DNA of 64,000 nt from Candidatus Kosakonia sp. 282A-S69 (GCF_029433855.1 NZ_JAROAU010000003.1:2978986-3042985), one strand, 5' to 3'. Counted from the stretch's first letter, positions 20,225 to 30,530 are shown. The notes: a model not told the origin generated them from the sequence alone. Made by a program: numbers and translations.

Positions 20225-21127
20225 GTGGCCACTACAGTTCCATTTTCCGGCGTCTGGTGCCCTTCCATCACACCGATGGATCGCGAAGGGAGTATCGATC
20301 TTACAGGCTTAGCGCACCATATTGCCCGCCTGACCGCGGCGAAAATCGACGTCGTGCTACTGATGGGCAGCATCGGGGAGTTTGCCTCGTTCTCGCTGGA
20401 GGAGCGCTTACTGCTTATCCGTGAAGCACGGGAGATGACGCCGGGCACGCTGGTGGCAAACGTCTCCTCCACCTGCTTTTCCGATGTTGTGCGCATGGCA
20501 CAAGAGGCGCGGCGCGTCGGGTATGACGCGGTGATGGTGCTGCCGCCCTATTATTACGGGCAGACCAGCGGGCAGTTATTACACTACTTCCGCGCTATCG
20601 GGCAGGCGGTTGAGGGCAAATGGTTCGCCTATAACTTCCCGGCGCGTACCGGCTGCGATTTAACGCCGGAACTGGTCGCCACCCTTGCCGCCGAGTTTCC
20701 TGATTTCGCCGGCATCAAAGATACGGTCGATTGCCAGTCACACACGCGGAATATGATCATCGCCACCCAGGCGGTACGCCGCGATTTTGCGGTGCTGAGC
20801 GGCTACGACGAGTATTACATTCCTAACTTACTGGCAGGCGGCGCAGGGGTCATCTCCGGGTTGAATAACGTGATGCCGGAGCTGTTTGTGCAGGCGAGAG
20901 AAGCCTGGCGCGCCGGCGATCTCGACGGGCTGAGTAAAGCGCAGCAGGAGATCGGCAAGTTTATGGCGATCTACGCCATCGGGGATGATTTCGTCACCAC
21001 CATCAAAACCGTGGTGTCACGCAAATTCGGCTACTCGACGCCCGTCTCGCGCAATGTCGGCGGCACGCTCAGCGACGCGCAGTGCGCCATTGTCGACCAG
21101 GTGTTTAATATCGCATCGCGGCAATAA
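20225..21127 (+). CDS. DapA/NAL-family class I aldolase (dihydrodipicolinate synthase-like)
   Basis: This 300-residue TIM-barrel protein belongs to the DHDPS/N-acetylneuraminate lyase family. Key residues are present: the carboxylate-binding GSIGE (residues 48-52), Tyr136 in YNFPARTG, and the Schiff-base Lys165 in GIKD. The substrate is not clear; relatives act on pyruvate adducts such as KDG, sialate or dihydrodipicolinate. I chose GTG 20225 because AGGAG lies eight bases upstream. A TTG-started extension to 20189 has no such site. E. coli has kdgT here, so this is a replacement at the same site between yiiM and sodA. Confidence 0.8.
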   Translation: MATTVPFSGVWCPSITPMDREGSIDLTGLAHHIARLTAAKIDVVLLMGSIGEFASFSLEERLLLIREAREMTPGTLVANVSSTCFSDVVRMAQEARRVGYDAVMVLPPYYYGQTSGQLLHYFRAIGQAVEGKWFAYNFPARTGCDLTPELVATLAAEFPDFAGIKDTVDCQSHTRNMIIATQAVRRDFAVLSGYDEYYIPNLLAGGAGVISGLNNVMPELFVQAREAWRAGDLDGLSKAQQEIGKFMAIYAIGDDFVTTIKTVVSRKFGYSTPVSRNVGGTLSDAQCAIVDQVFNIASRQ

Positions 21128-21137
21128 GCCACAGGCA

Positions 21138-21171
21138 ATAAAAAACCCCCGACGGCTGAGCCGGACGGGGG
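21138..21171 (-). terminator. Terminator after sodA
   Basis: On the minus strand a hairpin with CCCCCG/CGGGGG outer arms (21146-21151 and 21166-21171) and inner CGGC/GCCG arms is followed by a T-rich run (21138-21145). On the plus strand no T tract follows, so it mainly serves sodA. Confidence 0.85.
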
Positions 21172-21206
21172 TTGACCTCACGCAAGGCGTGGAGCGGTAT
21201 GCGAAC

Positions 21207-21827
21207 TTATTTCTTCGCGGCGAAACGCGCTGCTGCTTCGTCCCAGTTCACCACGTCCCAGAACGCTTTGATGTAGTCCGGGCGGCGGTTCTGGAATTTC
21301 AGGTAGTAAGCGTGTTCCCACACATCCAGACCGATGATCGGGAAGCCGGATGCGCCAGAGATCGCTTCACCCATCAGCGGGGAGTCCTGGTTTGCGGTGG
21401 AGACCACGGCCAGTTTGTCGCCTTTCAGCACCAGCCATGCCCAACCGGAACCGAAGCGGGTTGCTGCGGCTTTTTCAAATTCAGCTTTGAAGTTATCCAC
21501 GGAACCGAAATCGCGCTCGATAGCGGCTTTCAGATCGCCCTGCAGGGTAGTGCCGACTTTCAGGCCTTTCCAGAACAGGCTGTGGTTAGCGTGGCCACCT
21601 GCGTTGTTGCGCAGTACGGTTTTCTTGTCGGTCGGCAGCTGGTCCAGCTTGGTGATCAGCTCTTCAACCGGCAGGCTTGCGAACTCCGGCAGGCTTTCCA
21701 GCGCGGCGTTGGCGTTGTTTACGTAGGTCTGGTGATGTTTAGTGTGATGGATTTCCATCGTCTGCTTGTCGAAATGAGGCTCAAGGGCATCATACGCATA
21801 CGGCAGAGCGGGCAGTGTATAGCTCAT
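21207..21827 (-). CDS. sodA: SodA, manganese superoxide dismutase
   Basis: SodA dismutates superoxide to H2O2 and O2 in the cytoplasm using Mn. The 206-residue protein has the metal ligands of the family: His27 in EIHHTKHH, a His in NHSLFWKGL, and Asp and His in [10 protein letters not shown] near residues 168-172. Three in-frame ATGs lie close together (21839, 21833, 21827). The last follows GGAG at proper distance and gives the known start [13 protein letters not shown]. The promoter region closely resembles E. coli sodA and includes a Fur-like box. Confidence 0.96.
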   Translation of the reverse strand: MSYTLPALPYAYDALEPHFDKQTMEIHHTKHHQTYVNNANAALESLPEFASLPVEELITKLDQLPTDKKTVLRNNAGGHANHSLFWKGLKVGTTLQGDLKAAIERDFGSVDNFKAEFEKAAATRFGSGWAWLVLKGDKLAVVSTANQDSPLMGEAISGASGFPIIGLDVWEHAYYLKFQNRRPDYIKAFWDVVNWDEAAARFAAKK

Positions 21828-21886
21828 TTTCATCTCCATTTTTAGTCTGGCGGCGGAATTGTTAACGCCGCGTAAGCAGTTGGATC

Positions 21887-21923
21887 ATTATAGTTAATTA
21901 CGTGATATTGAAAATGTTTATCA
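21887..21923 (-). promoter_or_regulatory. sodA promoter with Fur-like box
   Basis: TATAAT (21887-21892 on the minus strand) is the -10 box. TGAAAAT-G-TTTATCA at 21909-21923 is a 7-1-7 imperfect palindrome fitting Fur sites and overlies the -35 region. The same arrangement is known upstream of E. coli sodA. The remaining bases to rhaR (21924-22167) contain only a CCCGGC/GCCGGG hairpin (22144-22163) and no gene I can support. Confidence 0.65.
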
Positions 21924-22167
21924 ATGCCGTAGTTTCTATAAGGTTATCTATTTTAGTTATGTTCTTGAAATTGTGAAGCTGCTCATCGCCGTCATGCCCT
22001 GATCGCCATCGTCAGGCGCAGCGCGGCAACCGTCCCAGGGTTAAATCGTTTACTGATTTTTACACTCTGCGGATCGGCGACTACTGTCCCGACCAGAAAA
22101 GAAAAGGCGTACAGGATGCGTAACGCGATGACGATAGGGATTTCCCGGCCTCGGTATGCCGGGCCAG

Positions 22168-23016
22168 TCAGGCGGCGGCGCGGCTGCGATGACGCCACTG
22201 CCCTGGCGTCATTCCCACTTCGCGGCTAAAAACCACCGAAAAGTAGTTACTGTCCTCAAACCCGCACTGCATGGCGATTTCACCAATCATCTGCTCCGAA
22301 TGCTGGAGCAGATATTGCGCGTGGCAGATGCGCAGCTGGCGCAGATAGTGGTTGATGGTCATGCCGGTCTGGGAGCGAAACTGCTGGCGCAGAGCGCGCT
22401 CACTGCACTGCTCCTGCTCGCAAAACTGCTCAAGCACAAAGCTGCGATTCAGGCTGCCGGAAAGCGCGGTAATCAGCTTATCAAGCAGCGCTTCGCTGTG
22501 GGTGGCGGCCAGATTATCGGCGGCGAAACGGTGGCGTTTTAAGGTCATCACCAGCTGGGCAAAGAGCGTTTCCGCCATCATATTCGCCAGCGGATCGCTC
22601 TTGTTGCTCTCATGCTCTAGCTGGGCGATCACCTGGCGAGCCTGCGCCATGCCGCTGCTGCCGATGCGCCAGTGCGGGCTCCGCGCCGTGCCGCTAAAGC
22701 CAGGGATCAGCCCTGCCCAGTCCAGATTGAGCGTCAGCCGCTCCGGGCAGTAGATGATGTTCTGCAACACCAGATCGTTAACTGAGGCGTAAGAGTGGCA
22801 ATCCTCGGCGCGAATATAGAAGAGATCGCCGCGCGTAATGCGGTACGGACGGTTGTTAAGCAGATGCAGGCCATTGCCGCGCCACACCATCACCAGCTCA
22901 CTGAACTCGTGGGTGTGTTCGGCAAACACATGTTGCGGATAGCGATCCGCCACCGCCACCGCCTGACCGGCGCGCGGAAAAAAATCGTCCCGACGAAGAA
23001 TAAGCTGGCCTGTCAC
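22168..23016 (-). CDS. rhaR: RhaR, L-rhamnose-responsive activator of rhaSR
   Basis: RhaR is an AraC/XylS-family activator that binds L-rhamnose and turns on rhaSR transcription. The 282-residue protein has an N-terminal cupin ([15 protein letters not shown]) and a C-terminal double helix-turn-helix ([16 protein letters not shown] and [20 protein letters not shown]). The start is GTG at 23016 with a GAGGT ribosome site upstream. It follows rhaS by 72 bases, forming the rhaSR operon divergent from rhaBAD. E. coli has rhaT downstream, but no rhaT is present here. Confidence 0.93.
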   Translation of the reverse strand: MTGQLILRRDDFFPRAGQAVAVADRYPQHVFAEHTHEFSELVMVWRGNGLHLLNNRPYRITRGDLFYIRAEDCHSYASVNDLVLQNIIYCPERLTLNLDWAGLIPGFSGTARSPHWRIGSSGMAQARQVIAQLEHESNKSDPLANMMAETLFAQLVMTLKRHRFAADNLAATHSEALLDKLITALSGSLNRSFVLEQFCEQEQCSERALRQQFRSQTGMTINHYLRQLRICHAQYLLQHSEQMIGEIAMQCGFEDSNYFSVVFSREVGMTPGQWRHRSRAAA

Positions 23017-23088
23017 ATCATCACCTCTATGTGCGCTAACCTGACATTATTAGTCAAAGCGCAGCCAAAATCGGTGATTCTCTTCTCG

Positions 23089-23925
23089 TTACTGAAGCAG
23101 CGTATCGCGCCCCTGACGGATCTCTCGCGGCGACCAGCTAAACTCGCGGCGAAATAGAGTCGAAAAGTGGTTACTGTCGCCAAATCCACAGCGAAAGGCG
23201 ATCTCCGTGACGCTCTCATCGCTGTGGCGCAGCATATGGCGGGCTTTGATCAGCCGCAGGCGGTTCAGGTAGCGCTGCGGTGTCATGCCGGTGGTCTGTT
23301 TAAGCTGGCGATGCAGGGTGCGTAAGGAGAGCGTGAAGTGCCCGGCAAGCGCCGCCCAGCAGATATCCTCCGCGAAGTGATCCTCCAGCCACAGCAGCAA
23401 TTGGTTAAGTCGCGCATCGCTGTTGCCCATCTCCGCCTGCTGGCTGCTCCGGCGCAGCAGCACCAGCAGCTGCATAAACAGCATTTCACGGTTGGCAATA
23501 TCGTGAGTTTCCAGTTCCGCGCCCTGTGCCTCCATCTGGCTGATAATGCCGCGCACCTGCCCCAGCGTCTGCTGGCTGACCCGCCAGTGCGACGGATAAT
23601 GCCCCTCCTGCTCCTGCGGTAACAGCTGGTTTAACCCGGCGAGGAAGCGGAAAGCGTCCGGCGAGCGGTAGAGCACATTGGTCAGGCAGAGATTTTCCGT
23701 ATGTTCATAGAGATGGCGGTCGTGATCGCGCACAAAGCAGACCGTGCCGCCGCTGATGGTGTAAGGCTGGCCGTTAAAAACATGAATGCCGGAGCCATGC
23801 TCAACAATCACAATTTCATGAAAATCATGATGATGCTCAGGAAAAGCCGCCTGCGGCAGCCGCGGCTCAATGGCAACCGGTGATTTACCTGTCGGAAAGA
23901 AATCGACGCTATGCAGTATGGTCAT
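23089..23925 (-). CDS. rhaS: RhaS, L-rhamnose-responsive activator of rhaBAD
   Basis: RhaS is an AraC-family protein of 278 residues that activates rhaBAD and transport genes when rhamnose is bound. The cupin part carries [17 protein letters not shown] at residues 28-44. The C-terminal DNA-binding part carries [16 protein letters not shown] and [20 protein letters not shown]. Length equals that of E. coli RhaS. Candidate RhaS sites lie in the 301-base divergent gap before rhaB. It is the first gene of rhaSR. Confidence 0.94.
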   Translation of the reverse strand: MTILHSVDFFPTGKSPVAIEPRLPQAAFPEHHHDFHEIVIVEHGSGIHVFNGQPYTISGGTVCFVRDHDRHLYEHTENLCLTNVLYRSPDAFRFLAGLNQLLPQEQEGHYPSHWRVSQQTLGQVRGIISQMEAQGAELETHDIANREMLFMQLLVLLRRSSQQAEMGNSDARLNQLLLWLEDHFAEDICWAALAGHFTLSLRTLHRQLKQTTGMTPQRYLNRLRLIKARHMLRHSDESVTEIAFRCGFGDSNHFSTLFRREFSWSPREIRQGRDTLLQ

Positions 23926-24100
23926 GATCGCCCCAGCAAATGAGAAACAGTCTCAAAATAGTAATTAAGGGCGGCGAACCTGGCCTTTAATTTTCGACGC
24001 CATTTCGCGCATAAGCTGCCCATTTTTCAAGAAGCGCCCGGAAAGATCGGGAAATGTGGTCAGAGTCACAATGGCGCAACGCCGCGTCATCGCTGGAATA

Positions 24101-24205
24101 TGTGAACTCGCTCACGTTCATCTTTGCTTTCTTGCCAGCGCCCCTCCGCTGTTGTCAGTAGTAAGAAGGTAGCCCCCACGCCCCTTTTTTTAGACTGTCC
24201 GTAAT
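24101..24205 (+). promoter_or_regulatory. rhaBAD control region: CRP site, RhaS half-sites, promoter
   Basis: TGTGA-ACTCGC-TCACG at 24101-24116 is a near-consensus CRP site. Immediately downstream, ATCTTTGCTTTCTTGCC (24120-24136) and TTGTCAGTAGTAAGAAGGTA (24152-24171) closely match the two RhaS half-sites of the E. coli rhaB promoter as I recall them. TAGACT near 24191 is the likely -10 box. The other part of the gap (23926-24100) presumably holds RhaR and CRP sites for rhaSR, which I did not resolve. Confidence 0.8.
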
Positions 24206-24226
24206 GACTCTATGAAGGACCTCATC

Positions 24227-25690
24227 ATGACTTTTCGCCACTGCGTCGCGGTTGATTTAGGTGCCTCCAGCGGACGGGTAATGCTGGCGCGTTACGATCG
24301 CCAGAGCCGGGAGTTGACGCTTCAGGAAATTCACCGCTTTGTTAACAGCTTGCAGAGAGTCGACGGGTGCGACTGTTGGGATATTGACCGCCTTGAGGCC
24401 GACATCCGCACCGGGCTGCAAAAGGTGTGCGAATCCGGCGTGCAGCCTGACAGCATCGGCATTGATACCTGGGGCGTTGATTATGTGCTGATTAACCGCG
24501 CGGGCGAGCGCGTCGGCCTGCCGATCGCGTACCGCGACAGCCGTACCGACGGCATTATGCAACGCGCTTTCCAGCAGCCGGGAAAAGCCGATATCTACCG
24601 CCGCAGCGGCATCCAGTTCCTCCCCTTCAACACCCTCTACCAGCTGCGCGCACTGGCGGAGCAGCAACCGGAAACCGTGGCGCAGGTAGAGCACGCCCTG
24701 CTGATCCCGGACTATTTCAGCTTCCGCCTCACCGGGCAACGCAACTGGGAGTACACCAACGCCACCACCACGCAGCTGGTCAATATCCATACCGATACCT
24801 GGGACGCCAGGCTGCTTGACTGGGCCGGGGTGCCCGCCAGCTGGTTTGGCACACCGACCCATCCGGGCAATGTGATTGGCGACTGGATCTGCCCGCAGGG
24901 CAACGCTATTCCGGTGGTCGCCGTTGCCAGCCACGATACCGCCAGCGCGGTGATCGCCTCGCCGCTGGTCGATAACGACGCGGCATACCTCTCTTCCGGC
25001 ACCTGGTCATTGATGGGCTTTGAGAGCAAAACGCCCTACACCAGCGACGCCGCGCTCGCCGCCAATATCACCAATGAAGGGGGTGCCGAGGGGCGCTACC
25101 GCGTGCTGAAAAACATCATGGGCCTGTGGCTGCTACAGCGGGTGCTGAAAGAGCAGAGCATTAGCGACCTGCCCGCGCTTATCGCCCTCACCGGGCAGAT
25201 CGCGGTCTGCCGCTTCATCATCAACCCAAACGATGAGCGCTTTATCAACCCGGCAAACATGAGCGCCGAGATCCAGGCCGCCTGCCGCGACGCGGATCAA
25301 CCCATACCGCAGAGCGCCGCCGAGCTGGCGCGCTGCATCTTCGATAGCCTCGCCCTGCTCTATGCCGATGTGCTGAGCGAGCTGGCCACCCTGCGCGGCA
25401 AGCCCTTTACCCGCCTGCACATTGTCGGCGGCGGCTGCCAGAACCAGCTCCTGAACCAGCTTTGCGCCGACGCCTGCGGTTTGCCGGTGATCGCCGGGCC
25501 GGTTGAAGCCTCAACCCTTGGCAATATTGGCGTACAGCTGATGACGCTGGGTGAGCTAACCAACGTCGATGCGTTTCGTCAGGTGGTGGCGGCTAACCAC
25601 CCCCTGCTCACCTTTACCCCGCATTCTGATAATGAAATCGCCCGTTATGTCGCGCGTTTTCAGCAAAAACGAAAGGAGCTTTGCGCATGA
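24227..25690 (+). CDS. rhaB: RhaB, L-rhamnulose kinase
   Basis: RhaB phosphorylates L-rhamnulose to L-rhamnulose 1-phosphate with ATP. It is an FGGY-family kinase of 487 residues. The N-terminal ATP motif [11 protein letters not shown] is at residues 9-19. The adenosine motif [14 protein letters not shown] lies near residue 400. I chose ATG 24227, preceded by AAGGA, because [12 protein letters not shown] matches the family. Its stop overlaps the rhaA start by four bases (ATGA), indicating translational coupling. Confidence 0.96.
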   Translation: MTFRHCVAVDLGASSGRVMLARYDRQSRELTLQEIHRFVNSLQRVDGCDCWDIDRLEADIRTGLQKVCESGVQPDSIGIDTWGVDYVLINRAGERVGLPIAYRDSRTDGIMQRAFQQPGKADIYRRSGIQFLPFNTLYQLRALAEQQPETVAQVEHALLIPDYFSFRLTGQRNWEYTNATTTQLVNIHTDTWDARLLDWAGVPASWFGTPTHPGNVIGDWICPQGNAIPVVAVASHDTASAVIASPLVDNDAAYLSSGTWSLMGFESKTPYTSDAALAANITNEGGAEGRYRVLKNIMGLWLLQRVLKEQSISDLPALIALTGQIAVCRFIINPNDERFINPANMSAEIQAACRDADQPIPQSAAELARCIFDSLALLYADVLSELATLRGKPFTRLHIVGGGCQNQLLNQLCADACGLPVIAGPVEASTLGNIGVQLMTLGELTNVDAFRQVVAANHPLLTFTPHSDNEIARYVARFQQKRKELCA

Positions 25691-26946
25691 CCACTCAACT
25701 TGAACAGGCCTGGGAGATTGCCAGAGAGCGTTTCGCCGCGGTCGGCATCGATGCAGAGGAGGCGCTGCGTCAGCTCGATCGCCTGCCGGTCTCGATGCAC
25801 TGCTGGCAGGGCGACGATGTGGCCGGGTTTGAAAACCCGGAAGGCAGCCTGACCGGCGGCATTCAGGCCACCGGTAACTATCCGGGTAAAGCGCGCAACG
25901 CCGCCGAATTACGCGCCGATCTTGAGCAGGCGCTGAGCCTGATCCCTGGCCCCAAACGCCTCAACCTGCATGCGATTTATCACGAAGCCGATACGCCCGT
26001 GGCGCGCAACGAGATCAAGCCGGAGCACTTTAAAAACTGGGTCGCGTGGGCGAAAGCCAATCACCTGGGGCTCGATTTTAACCCCTCCTGCTTCTCGCAC
26101 CCCTTCAGCGCCGACGGCTTTACCCTCTCTCACGCCAACGATGAGGTTCGCCAGTTCTGGATTGAGCATGTGAAGGCCAGCCGCCGCGTCTCCGCCTCGT
26201 TCGGCGAGCAGCTCGGCACGCCGTCGGTGATGAATATCTGGGTACCGGATGGCATGAAGGATGTCACCGTCGATCGCCTGGCACCGCGCCAGCGTCTGCT
26301 TGCGGCGCTGGACGACGCGCTGAGCGAAAAACTGAACCCGGCGCACCATATCGATGCCGTGGAGAGCAAGCTGTTCGGCATCGGCGCCGAGAGCTACACC
26401 GTCGGTTCGAATGAGTTCTATATGGGGTACGCCACCAGCCGCCAGACCGCGCTCTGCCTGGATGCGGGCCACTTCCACCCGACAGAGGTGATCTCCGACA
26501 AAATCTCCGCTGCCATGCTCTATGTACCGCGCCTGCTGCTGCACGTCAGCCGCCCGGTGCGCTGGGACAGCGATCACGTGGTGCTACTGGATGACGAAAC
26601 CCAGGCCATCGCCAGCGAAATCATTCGCCATAAGCTGTTCGACCGCGTGCATATCGGCCTCGACTTCTTTGACGCCTCTATCAACCGTATCGCCGCGTGG
26701 GTGATTGGCACTCGCAACATGAAAAAAGCGCTGCTGCGTGCTCTGCTGGAGCCGGTTGAACAGCTGCGCCAGCTGGAAGCCGCTGGCGATTACACCGCGC
26801 GCCTTGCGCTGCTCGAAGAGCAGAAATCCCTGCCGTGGCAGGCGGTGTGGGAGATCTATTGTCAGCGCCACGACACCCCCGCCGGTAGCCAGTGGCTTGA
26901 GAGCGTACGGGCGTATGAGCAAGGGGTATTACGCCAGCGCCAGTAA
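25687..26946 (+). CDS. rhaA: RhaA, L-rhamnose isomerase
   Basis: RhaA converts L-rhamnose to L-rhamnulose, the first cytoplasmic step. It is a metal-dependent TIM-barrel enzyme of 419 residues, as in E. coli. Metal-site motifs include [11 protein letters not shown] near residue 118, and [16 protein letters not shown] and [13 protein letters not shown] in the second half. The start at 25687 overlaps the rhaB stop by four bases. A REP-type element separates it from rhaD. Confidence 0.96.
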   Translation: MTTQLEQAWEIARERFAAVGIDAEEALRQLDRLPVSMHCWQGDDVAGFENPEGSLTGGIQATGNYPGKARNAAELRADLEQALSLIPGPKRLNLHAIYHEADTPVARNEIKPEHFKNWVAWAKANHLGLDFNPSCFSHPFSADGFTLSHANDEVRQFWIEHVKASRRVSASFGEQLGTPSVMNIWVPDGMKDVTVDRLAPRQRLLAALDDALSEKLNPAHHIDAVESKLFGIGAESYTVGSNEFYMGYATSRQTALCLDAGHFHPTEVISDKISAAMLYVPRLLLHVSRPVRWDSDHVVLLDDETQAIASEIIRHKLFDRVHIGLDFFDASINRIAAWVIGTRNMKKALLRALLEPVEQLRQLEAAGDYTARLALLEEQKSLPWQAVWEIYCQRHDTPAGSQWLESVRAYEQGVLRQRQ

Positions 26947-26952
26947 CCGTGT

Positions 26953-27013
26953 GCCGGATGACGCGGTATTCATATTTTCGTAGGCCGGTATAAGGCGTTA
27001 GCCGCCATCCGGC
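26953..27013. repeat. REP/BIME element between rhaA and rhaD
   Basis: GCCGGAT (26953-26959) and ATCCGGC (27007-27013) flank GTAGGCCGG and AAGGCGTTAGCCGCC-like stretches typical of paired enterobacterial REP units. It lies within the rhaBAD operon and can modulate relative expression by stabilising upstream mRNA. Confidence 0.7.
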
Positions 27014-27038
27014 AACAGAACCAACAGGAACTCCCTAC

Positions 27039-27869
27039 ATGCAGACCATTATTAACGCCTGGTTCGTCCAGGGGATGATTAAAGCGACCACTGACGCCTG
27101 GCTGAAGGGCTGGGATGAGCGCAACGGCGGTAACCTGACCCTGCGTCTCGATGATGCGGATATTGCGCCGTATGAAGCAGATTTCCACCCGCAACCGCGC
27201 TACATTCCCCTCAGCCAGCCGATGCCGCTCCTCGCCAACACGCCGTTTATCGTCACCGGCTCCGGCAAATTTTTCCGCAACGTGCAGCTCGATCCAACGG
27301 CAAACCTCGGCGTGGTCAAAGTCGACAGCGACGGTGCCGGTTACCACATCCTGTGGGGGCTGACTAACGAAGCGGTGCCCACCTCCGAGCTGCCGGCGCA
27401 CTTCTTGTCCCACTGCGAGCGCATCAACGCGACCGGTGGCAAAGATCGGGTGATCATGCACTGCCACGCCACCAACCTTATCGCCCTGACCTACGTGCTG
27501 GAAAATAGCTCCGATCTGATTACCCGCAAGCTGTGGGAAGGGAGCACCGAGTGTCTGGTGGTCTTCCCGGACGGCGTCGGCATTCTGCCGTGGATGGTGC
27601 CGGGCACCGATGAGATTGGCCGCGCCACCGCCAACGACATGCAGACACATGCGCTGGTGCTGTGGCCGTTCCATGGCGTTTTCGGCAGCGGCCCCACGCT
27701 GGATGAAGCGTTTGGCCTGATCGATACCGCGGAAAAATCCGCCGAGGTGTTAGTCAAAATCTATTCAATGGGCGGTATGAAACAGACCATCACCCGTGAA
27801 GAACTGATCGCACTGGGCAAACGCTTCGGCGTCAACCCGCTGCAATCGGCGTTAGACCTGTACCACTAA
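27039..27869 (+). CDS. rhaD: RhaD, L-rhamnulose-1-phosphate aldolase
   Basis: RhaD cleaves L-rhamnulose 1-phosphate to dihydroxyacetone phosphate and L-lactaldehyde. It is a zinc class II aldolase of 276 residues. The zinc ligands are the two His of MHCHATN near residues 141-143 and the His of LWPFHGVFG near residue 212. The catalytic Glu is in LWEGSTECL near residue 117 or beyond. It follows rhaA with an intervening REP element. A GC-rich hairpin without a T tract follows at 27877-27900. Confidence 0.96.
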   Translation: MQTIINAWFVQGMIKATTDAWLKGWDERNGGNLTLRLDDADIAPYEADFHPQPRYIPLSQPMPLLANTPFIVTGSGKFFRNVQLDPTANLGVVKVDSDGAGYHILWGLTNEAVPTSELPAHFLSHCERINATGGKDRVIMHCHATNLIALTYVLENSSDLITRKLWEGSTECLVVFPDGVGILPWMVPGTDEIGRATANDMQTHALVLWPFHGVFGSGPTLDEAFGLIDTAEKSAEVLVKIYSMGGMKQTITREELIALGKRFGVNPLQSALDLYH

Positions 27870-27876
27870 AAACACG

Positions 27877-27900
27877 CGCCCCGCTCACGCAGACGGGGCG
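27877..27900 (+). other. GC-rich hairpin after rhaD
   Basis: CGCCCCG (27877-27883) pairs with CGGGGCG (27894-27900) around ten bases. No T tract follows, so it may stabilise rhaBAD mRNA or partly attenuate readthrough into the transport genes rather than fully terminate. Confidence 0.55.
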
Positions 27901-27985
27901 AACTCTGTTCACCTGCAAAAAACCACTCCCTGGTGATTTCGCCAATACGAAAGCGGACGGGAGTGTCATCCGTGGAGTACGAGCA

Positions 27986-28972
27986 ATGAAAACAAAAGCA
28001 AGCTTGATCCTCACTGTTGTCATGATGGCGTTATCCGGTTCCGCCATCGCCGAAGTAAAAATCGCCCTGGTGGCGAAATCGTTAGGGAACGGTTTTTTTG
28101 AAGCCGCCAACACCGGCGCGCAGGAAGCAGCGAAAGAGTTAGGCGACGTTAAAGTAATCTACACCGGGCCAACCACCACCACGGCGGAAGCGCAGATCGA
28201 AGTGCTGAACGGGTTGATCGCCCAGGGGGTAGATGCGATCGCCATCTCCGCCAACGATCCGGACGCGGTGGTGCCGGTGCTGAAAAAAGCGATGCAGCGC
28301 GGTATCAAAGTGGTGTCGTGGGACTCCGGCGTGGCAAAAGCCGGGCGGCAGATCCATCTCAACCCCTCCAACAACGAGCTGATTGGTGAAACCAACGTCA
28401 GGCTTGCCGCCGATGCGCTGAAAGCGCTCAACGTCGAGAAGGGTGAGGTCGCCATTCTGAGCGCCACGCCAACCTCAACCAACCAGAATATCTGGATTGC
28501 GGAGATGAAAAAGGTGCTGCCGAAGTACCCCTCTGTCAATCTGGTCACCGTCGCGTATGGCGACGACCTCTCCGATAAAAGCTACCGCGAAGCGGTCGGT
28601 CTGCTGAAGTCTTACCCGGATCTAAAAGTGATTGTCTCCCCCTCCTCCGTTGGCATTGTGGCGGCAGCGCAGGCGGTAAAGGACCAGGGCAAAATCGGCA
28701 AAGTCTACGTCACCGGTCTCGGCTTGCCCTCTGAGATGGCGGGTGCCATCAAATCTGGTGCAAGTAAAAGCTTTGCCATCTGGAACCCGATCGATCTCGG
28801 TTATGCCGCCACCTATTTAGCGCACGATCTGGTGAAAGGGACGGCGAGCAAAACGGAAGCCAGCATGGGCCGGTTAGGAAAAGTGAAGCTGGATGCCGAC
28901 GGCAGTGGCGCGATGGCGGAGCCGTTCGTCTACGACGCCAGCAACATTGATAAGTTCTCAAAGATGTTCTGA
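27986..28972 (+). CDS. Rhamnose ABC transporter, periplasmic binding protein
   Basis: This 328-residue protein has a signal peptide (about residues 1-22, cleaved after AIA) and a type-1 periplasmic sugar-binding fold. It resembles the rhamnose-binding protein of the rhizobial rhaSTPQ importer. VAKSLGNGFFEAAN near residue 27 and AISANDPDAVVPVLKKA near residue 90 are typical of this group. It begins the importer operon that follows rhaBAD and should deliver L-rhamnose to the permeases downstream. The symbol rhaS is used in rhizobia but clashes with the enteric regulator, so it is left blank. Confidence 0.88.
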   Translation: MKTKASLILTVVMMALSGSAIAEVKIALVAKSLGNGFFEAANTGAQEAAKELGDVKVIYTGPTTTTAEAQIEVLNGLIAQGVDAIAISANDPDAVVPVLKKAMQRGIKVVSWDSGVAKAGRQIHLNPSNNELIGETNVRLAADALKALNVEKGEVAILSATPTSTNQNIWIAEMKKVLPKYPSVNLVTVAYGDDLSDKSYREAVGLLKSYPDLKVIVSPSSVGIVAAAQAVKDQGKIGKVYVTGLGLPSEMAGAIKSGASKSFAIWNPIDLGYAATYLAHDLVKGTASKTEASMGRLGKVKLDADGSGAMAEPFVYDASNIDKFSKMF

Positions 28973-28978
28973 CCCTTT

Positions 28979-29000
28979 CCCCTCTCTGACGGGAGGGGGC
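28979..29000 (+). repeat. CCCTCTCC-type hairpin after the rhamnose binding protein gene
   Basis: CCCCTCTC (28979-28986) can pair imperfectly with GGGAGGGGG (28991-28999). It lies between the binding-protein gene and the ATPase gene, where such a hairpin often raises the level of the upstream product relative to the membrane parts. Confidence 0.5.
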
Positions 29001-29018
29001 AAAAACCGGAGAGTTATC

Positions 29019-30530
29019 ATGACGGCATCCACCCCACTGCTGTCGCTTAAGGGCATCAGCAAACGCTTTCCCGGCGTGCGCGCCCTTGAGAACGTACAGC
29101 TTGATCTCTGGCCTGGCCACGTAACCGCCCTGATTGGCGAGAACGGCGCGGGCAAATCGACGCTGGTCAAAGTGATGACCGGCATTTATCAGCCCGATGA
29201 GGGTAAGATCCTCTATAAAGCGATCCCCATCTCTCTGCCGACGCCCGATGCCGCGCACAGAGTGGGCATTACCGCCATTCACCAGGAGACAGTACTGTTC
29301 GACGAGCTGTCGGTCACCGAGAACATTTTTGTCGGTCACTATCTCTATAAAGGGCTGCTGAAAAAGCTCGACTGGCCCGCCATGCACCAGCAGGCGCGGG
29401 CCATTCTCGCCCGGCTGGAGGTGCAGATCGATCCGCGCGCCACGCTTAAAACGCTCAGCATCGCCCAGCGTCATATGGTGGCGATTGCCCGCGCCCTCGC
29501 CTTTGATGCACAGGTAGTCATCCTTGATGAGCCGACCGCTGCCCTCTCGCAGCACGAGATTCTGGAGTTTTATCACATCGTTGAGCGTCTGAAGCAGGAG
29601 GGCAAAGCGATCCTCTTTATCTCGCACAAATTCGATGAAATTTTCGAGCTGGCGGATCACTACACCATTTTGCGCGATGGTCTCTTTATCGAATCCGGGG
29701 CCATTCAGGAGATTACCGAAGCGCGGATGGTGACGCTGATGGTCGGGCGCGCTATCAGCCAGAGCTGGCCGAAAATCGCCTGCGAGCCGGGTGACACGGT
29801 GCTGGAGGTAAACGATCTCTGTCACGCGACCGAGTTCGCCCACATCAGCTTTAACCTGCGTAAAGGGGAGATACTCGGCTTTTATGGTCTGGTCGGTGCC
29901 GGGCGTACCGAGCTGATGCAGGCGCTCTGCGGCGTGACGCGCCCGGCGTCTGGGGAGATTATTCTCAATGGCAAGGCGGTGCAGTTCCGCCAGCCAGCGG
30001 ATGCGATTCAGGCCGGAATAGTCTGCGTGCCGGAAGAGCGGCAGCAGCAGGGGGCGATCACTGCGCTGTCGATTGCCCAGAACATCAGCCTGCCGCAGTT
30101 GAGCACGCTCAACGCCAACGGAGTGCTGAACGACGCCAAAGAGTGGGCGCTGGCAGAGGAGTACGCCCGCCGTTTGCAGGTCAAAGCATTCAGCTGGAAG
30201 CAGCCAGTGGAGACGCTCTCCGGCGGTAATCAGCAGAAAGTGGTGATCGGTAAGTGGCTCGCCACCCAGCCGCAGGTGATTATCCTCGATGAGCCAACCA
30301 AAGGGATTGATATCGGCTCGAAAGCGGCGGTGCACCAGTTTATGTCCGAACTGGTAGCGCAGGGGCTGGCGGTGATTATGGTCTCCTCCGAACTGCCGGA
30401 AGTGATGGGCATGGCCGATCGGGTGATCGTCATGCATGAAGGGTTGATGGTCGCGCACTACCGGGCCGGGGAGGCGTCGGCAGAAACCATTGTCAGCGCC
30501 GCCAGCGGTGCCGGGCAGGAGGCCGCATGA
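29019..30530 (+). CDS. Rhamnose ABC transporter, duplicated ATPase
   Basis: This 503-residue protein has two ABC ATPase domains in tandem, as in ribose-type (CUT2) sugar importers. The first has Walker A GENGAGKST at residues 40-48 and Walker B VVILDEPTAALS. Its signature is degenerate (LSIAQRHM). The second has a degenerate Walker A (GLVGAGRTEL), a full LSGGNQQK signature and IILDEPTKGID. I chose ATG 29019, preceded by CCGGAGAG, because the residues before it are non-family. The stop overlaps the next start by four bases. Confidence 0.92.
   Translation: MTASTPLLSLKGISKRFPGVRALENVQLDLWPGHVTALIGENGAGKSTLVKVMTGIYQPDEGKILYKAIPISLPTPDAAHRVGITAIHQETVLFDELSVTENIFVGHYLYKGLLKKLDWPAMHQQARAILARLEVQIDPRATLKTLSIAQRHMVAIARALAFDAQVVILDEPTAALSQHEILEFYHIVERLKQEGKAILFISHKFDEIFELADHYTILRDGLFIESGAIQEITEARMVTLMVGRAISQSWPKIACEPGDTVLEVNDLCHATEFAHISFNLRKGEILGFYGLVGAGRTELMQALCGVTRPASGEIILNGKAVQFRQPADAIQAGIVCVPEERQQQGAITALSIAQNISLPQLSTLNANGVLNDAKEWALAEEYARRLQVKAFSWKQPVETLSGGNQQKVVIGKWLATQPQVIILDEPTKGIDIGSKAAVHQFMSELVAQGLAVIMVSSELPEVMGMADRVIVMHEGLMVAHYRAGEASAETIVSAASGAGQEAA

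Noticed and set aside
21992-22198. A 68-codon minus-strand frame downstream of rhaR, considered as an rhaT remnant
   Set aside because: Its translation shows no resemblance to RhaT as I recall it, and it overlaps the rhaR end.
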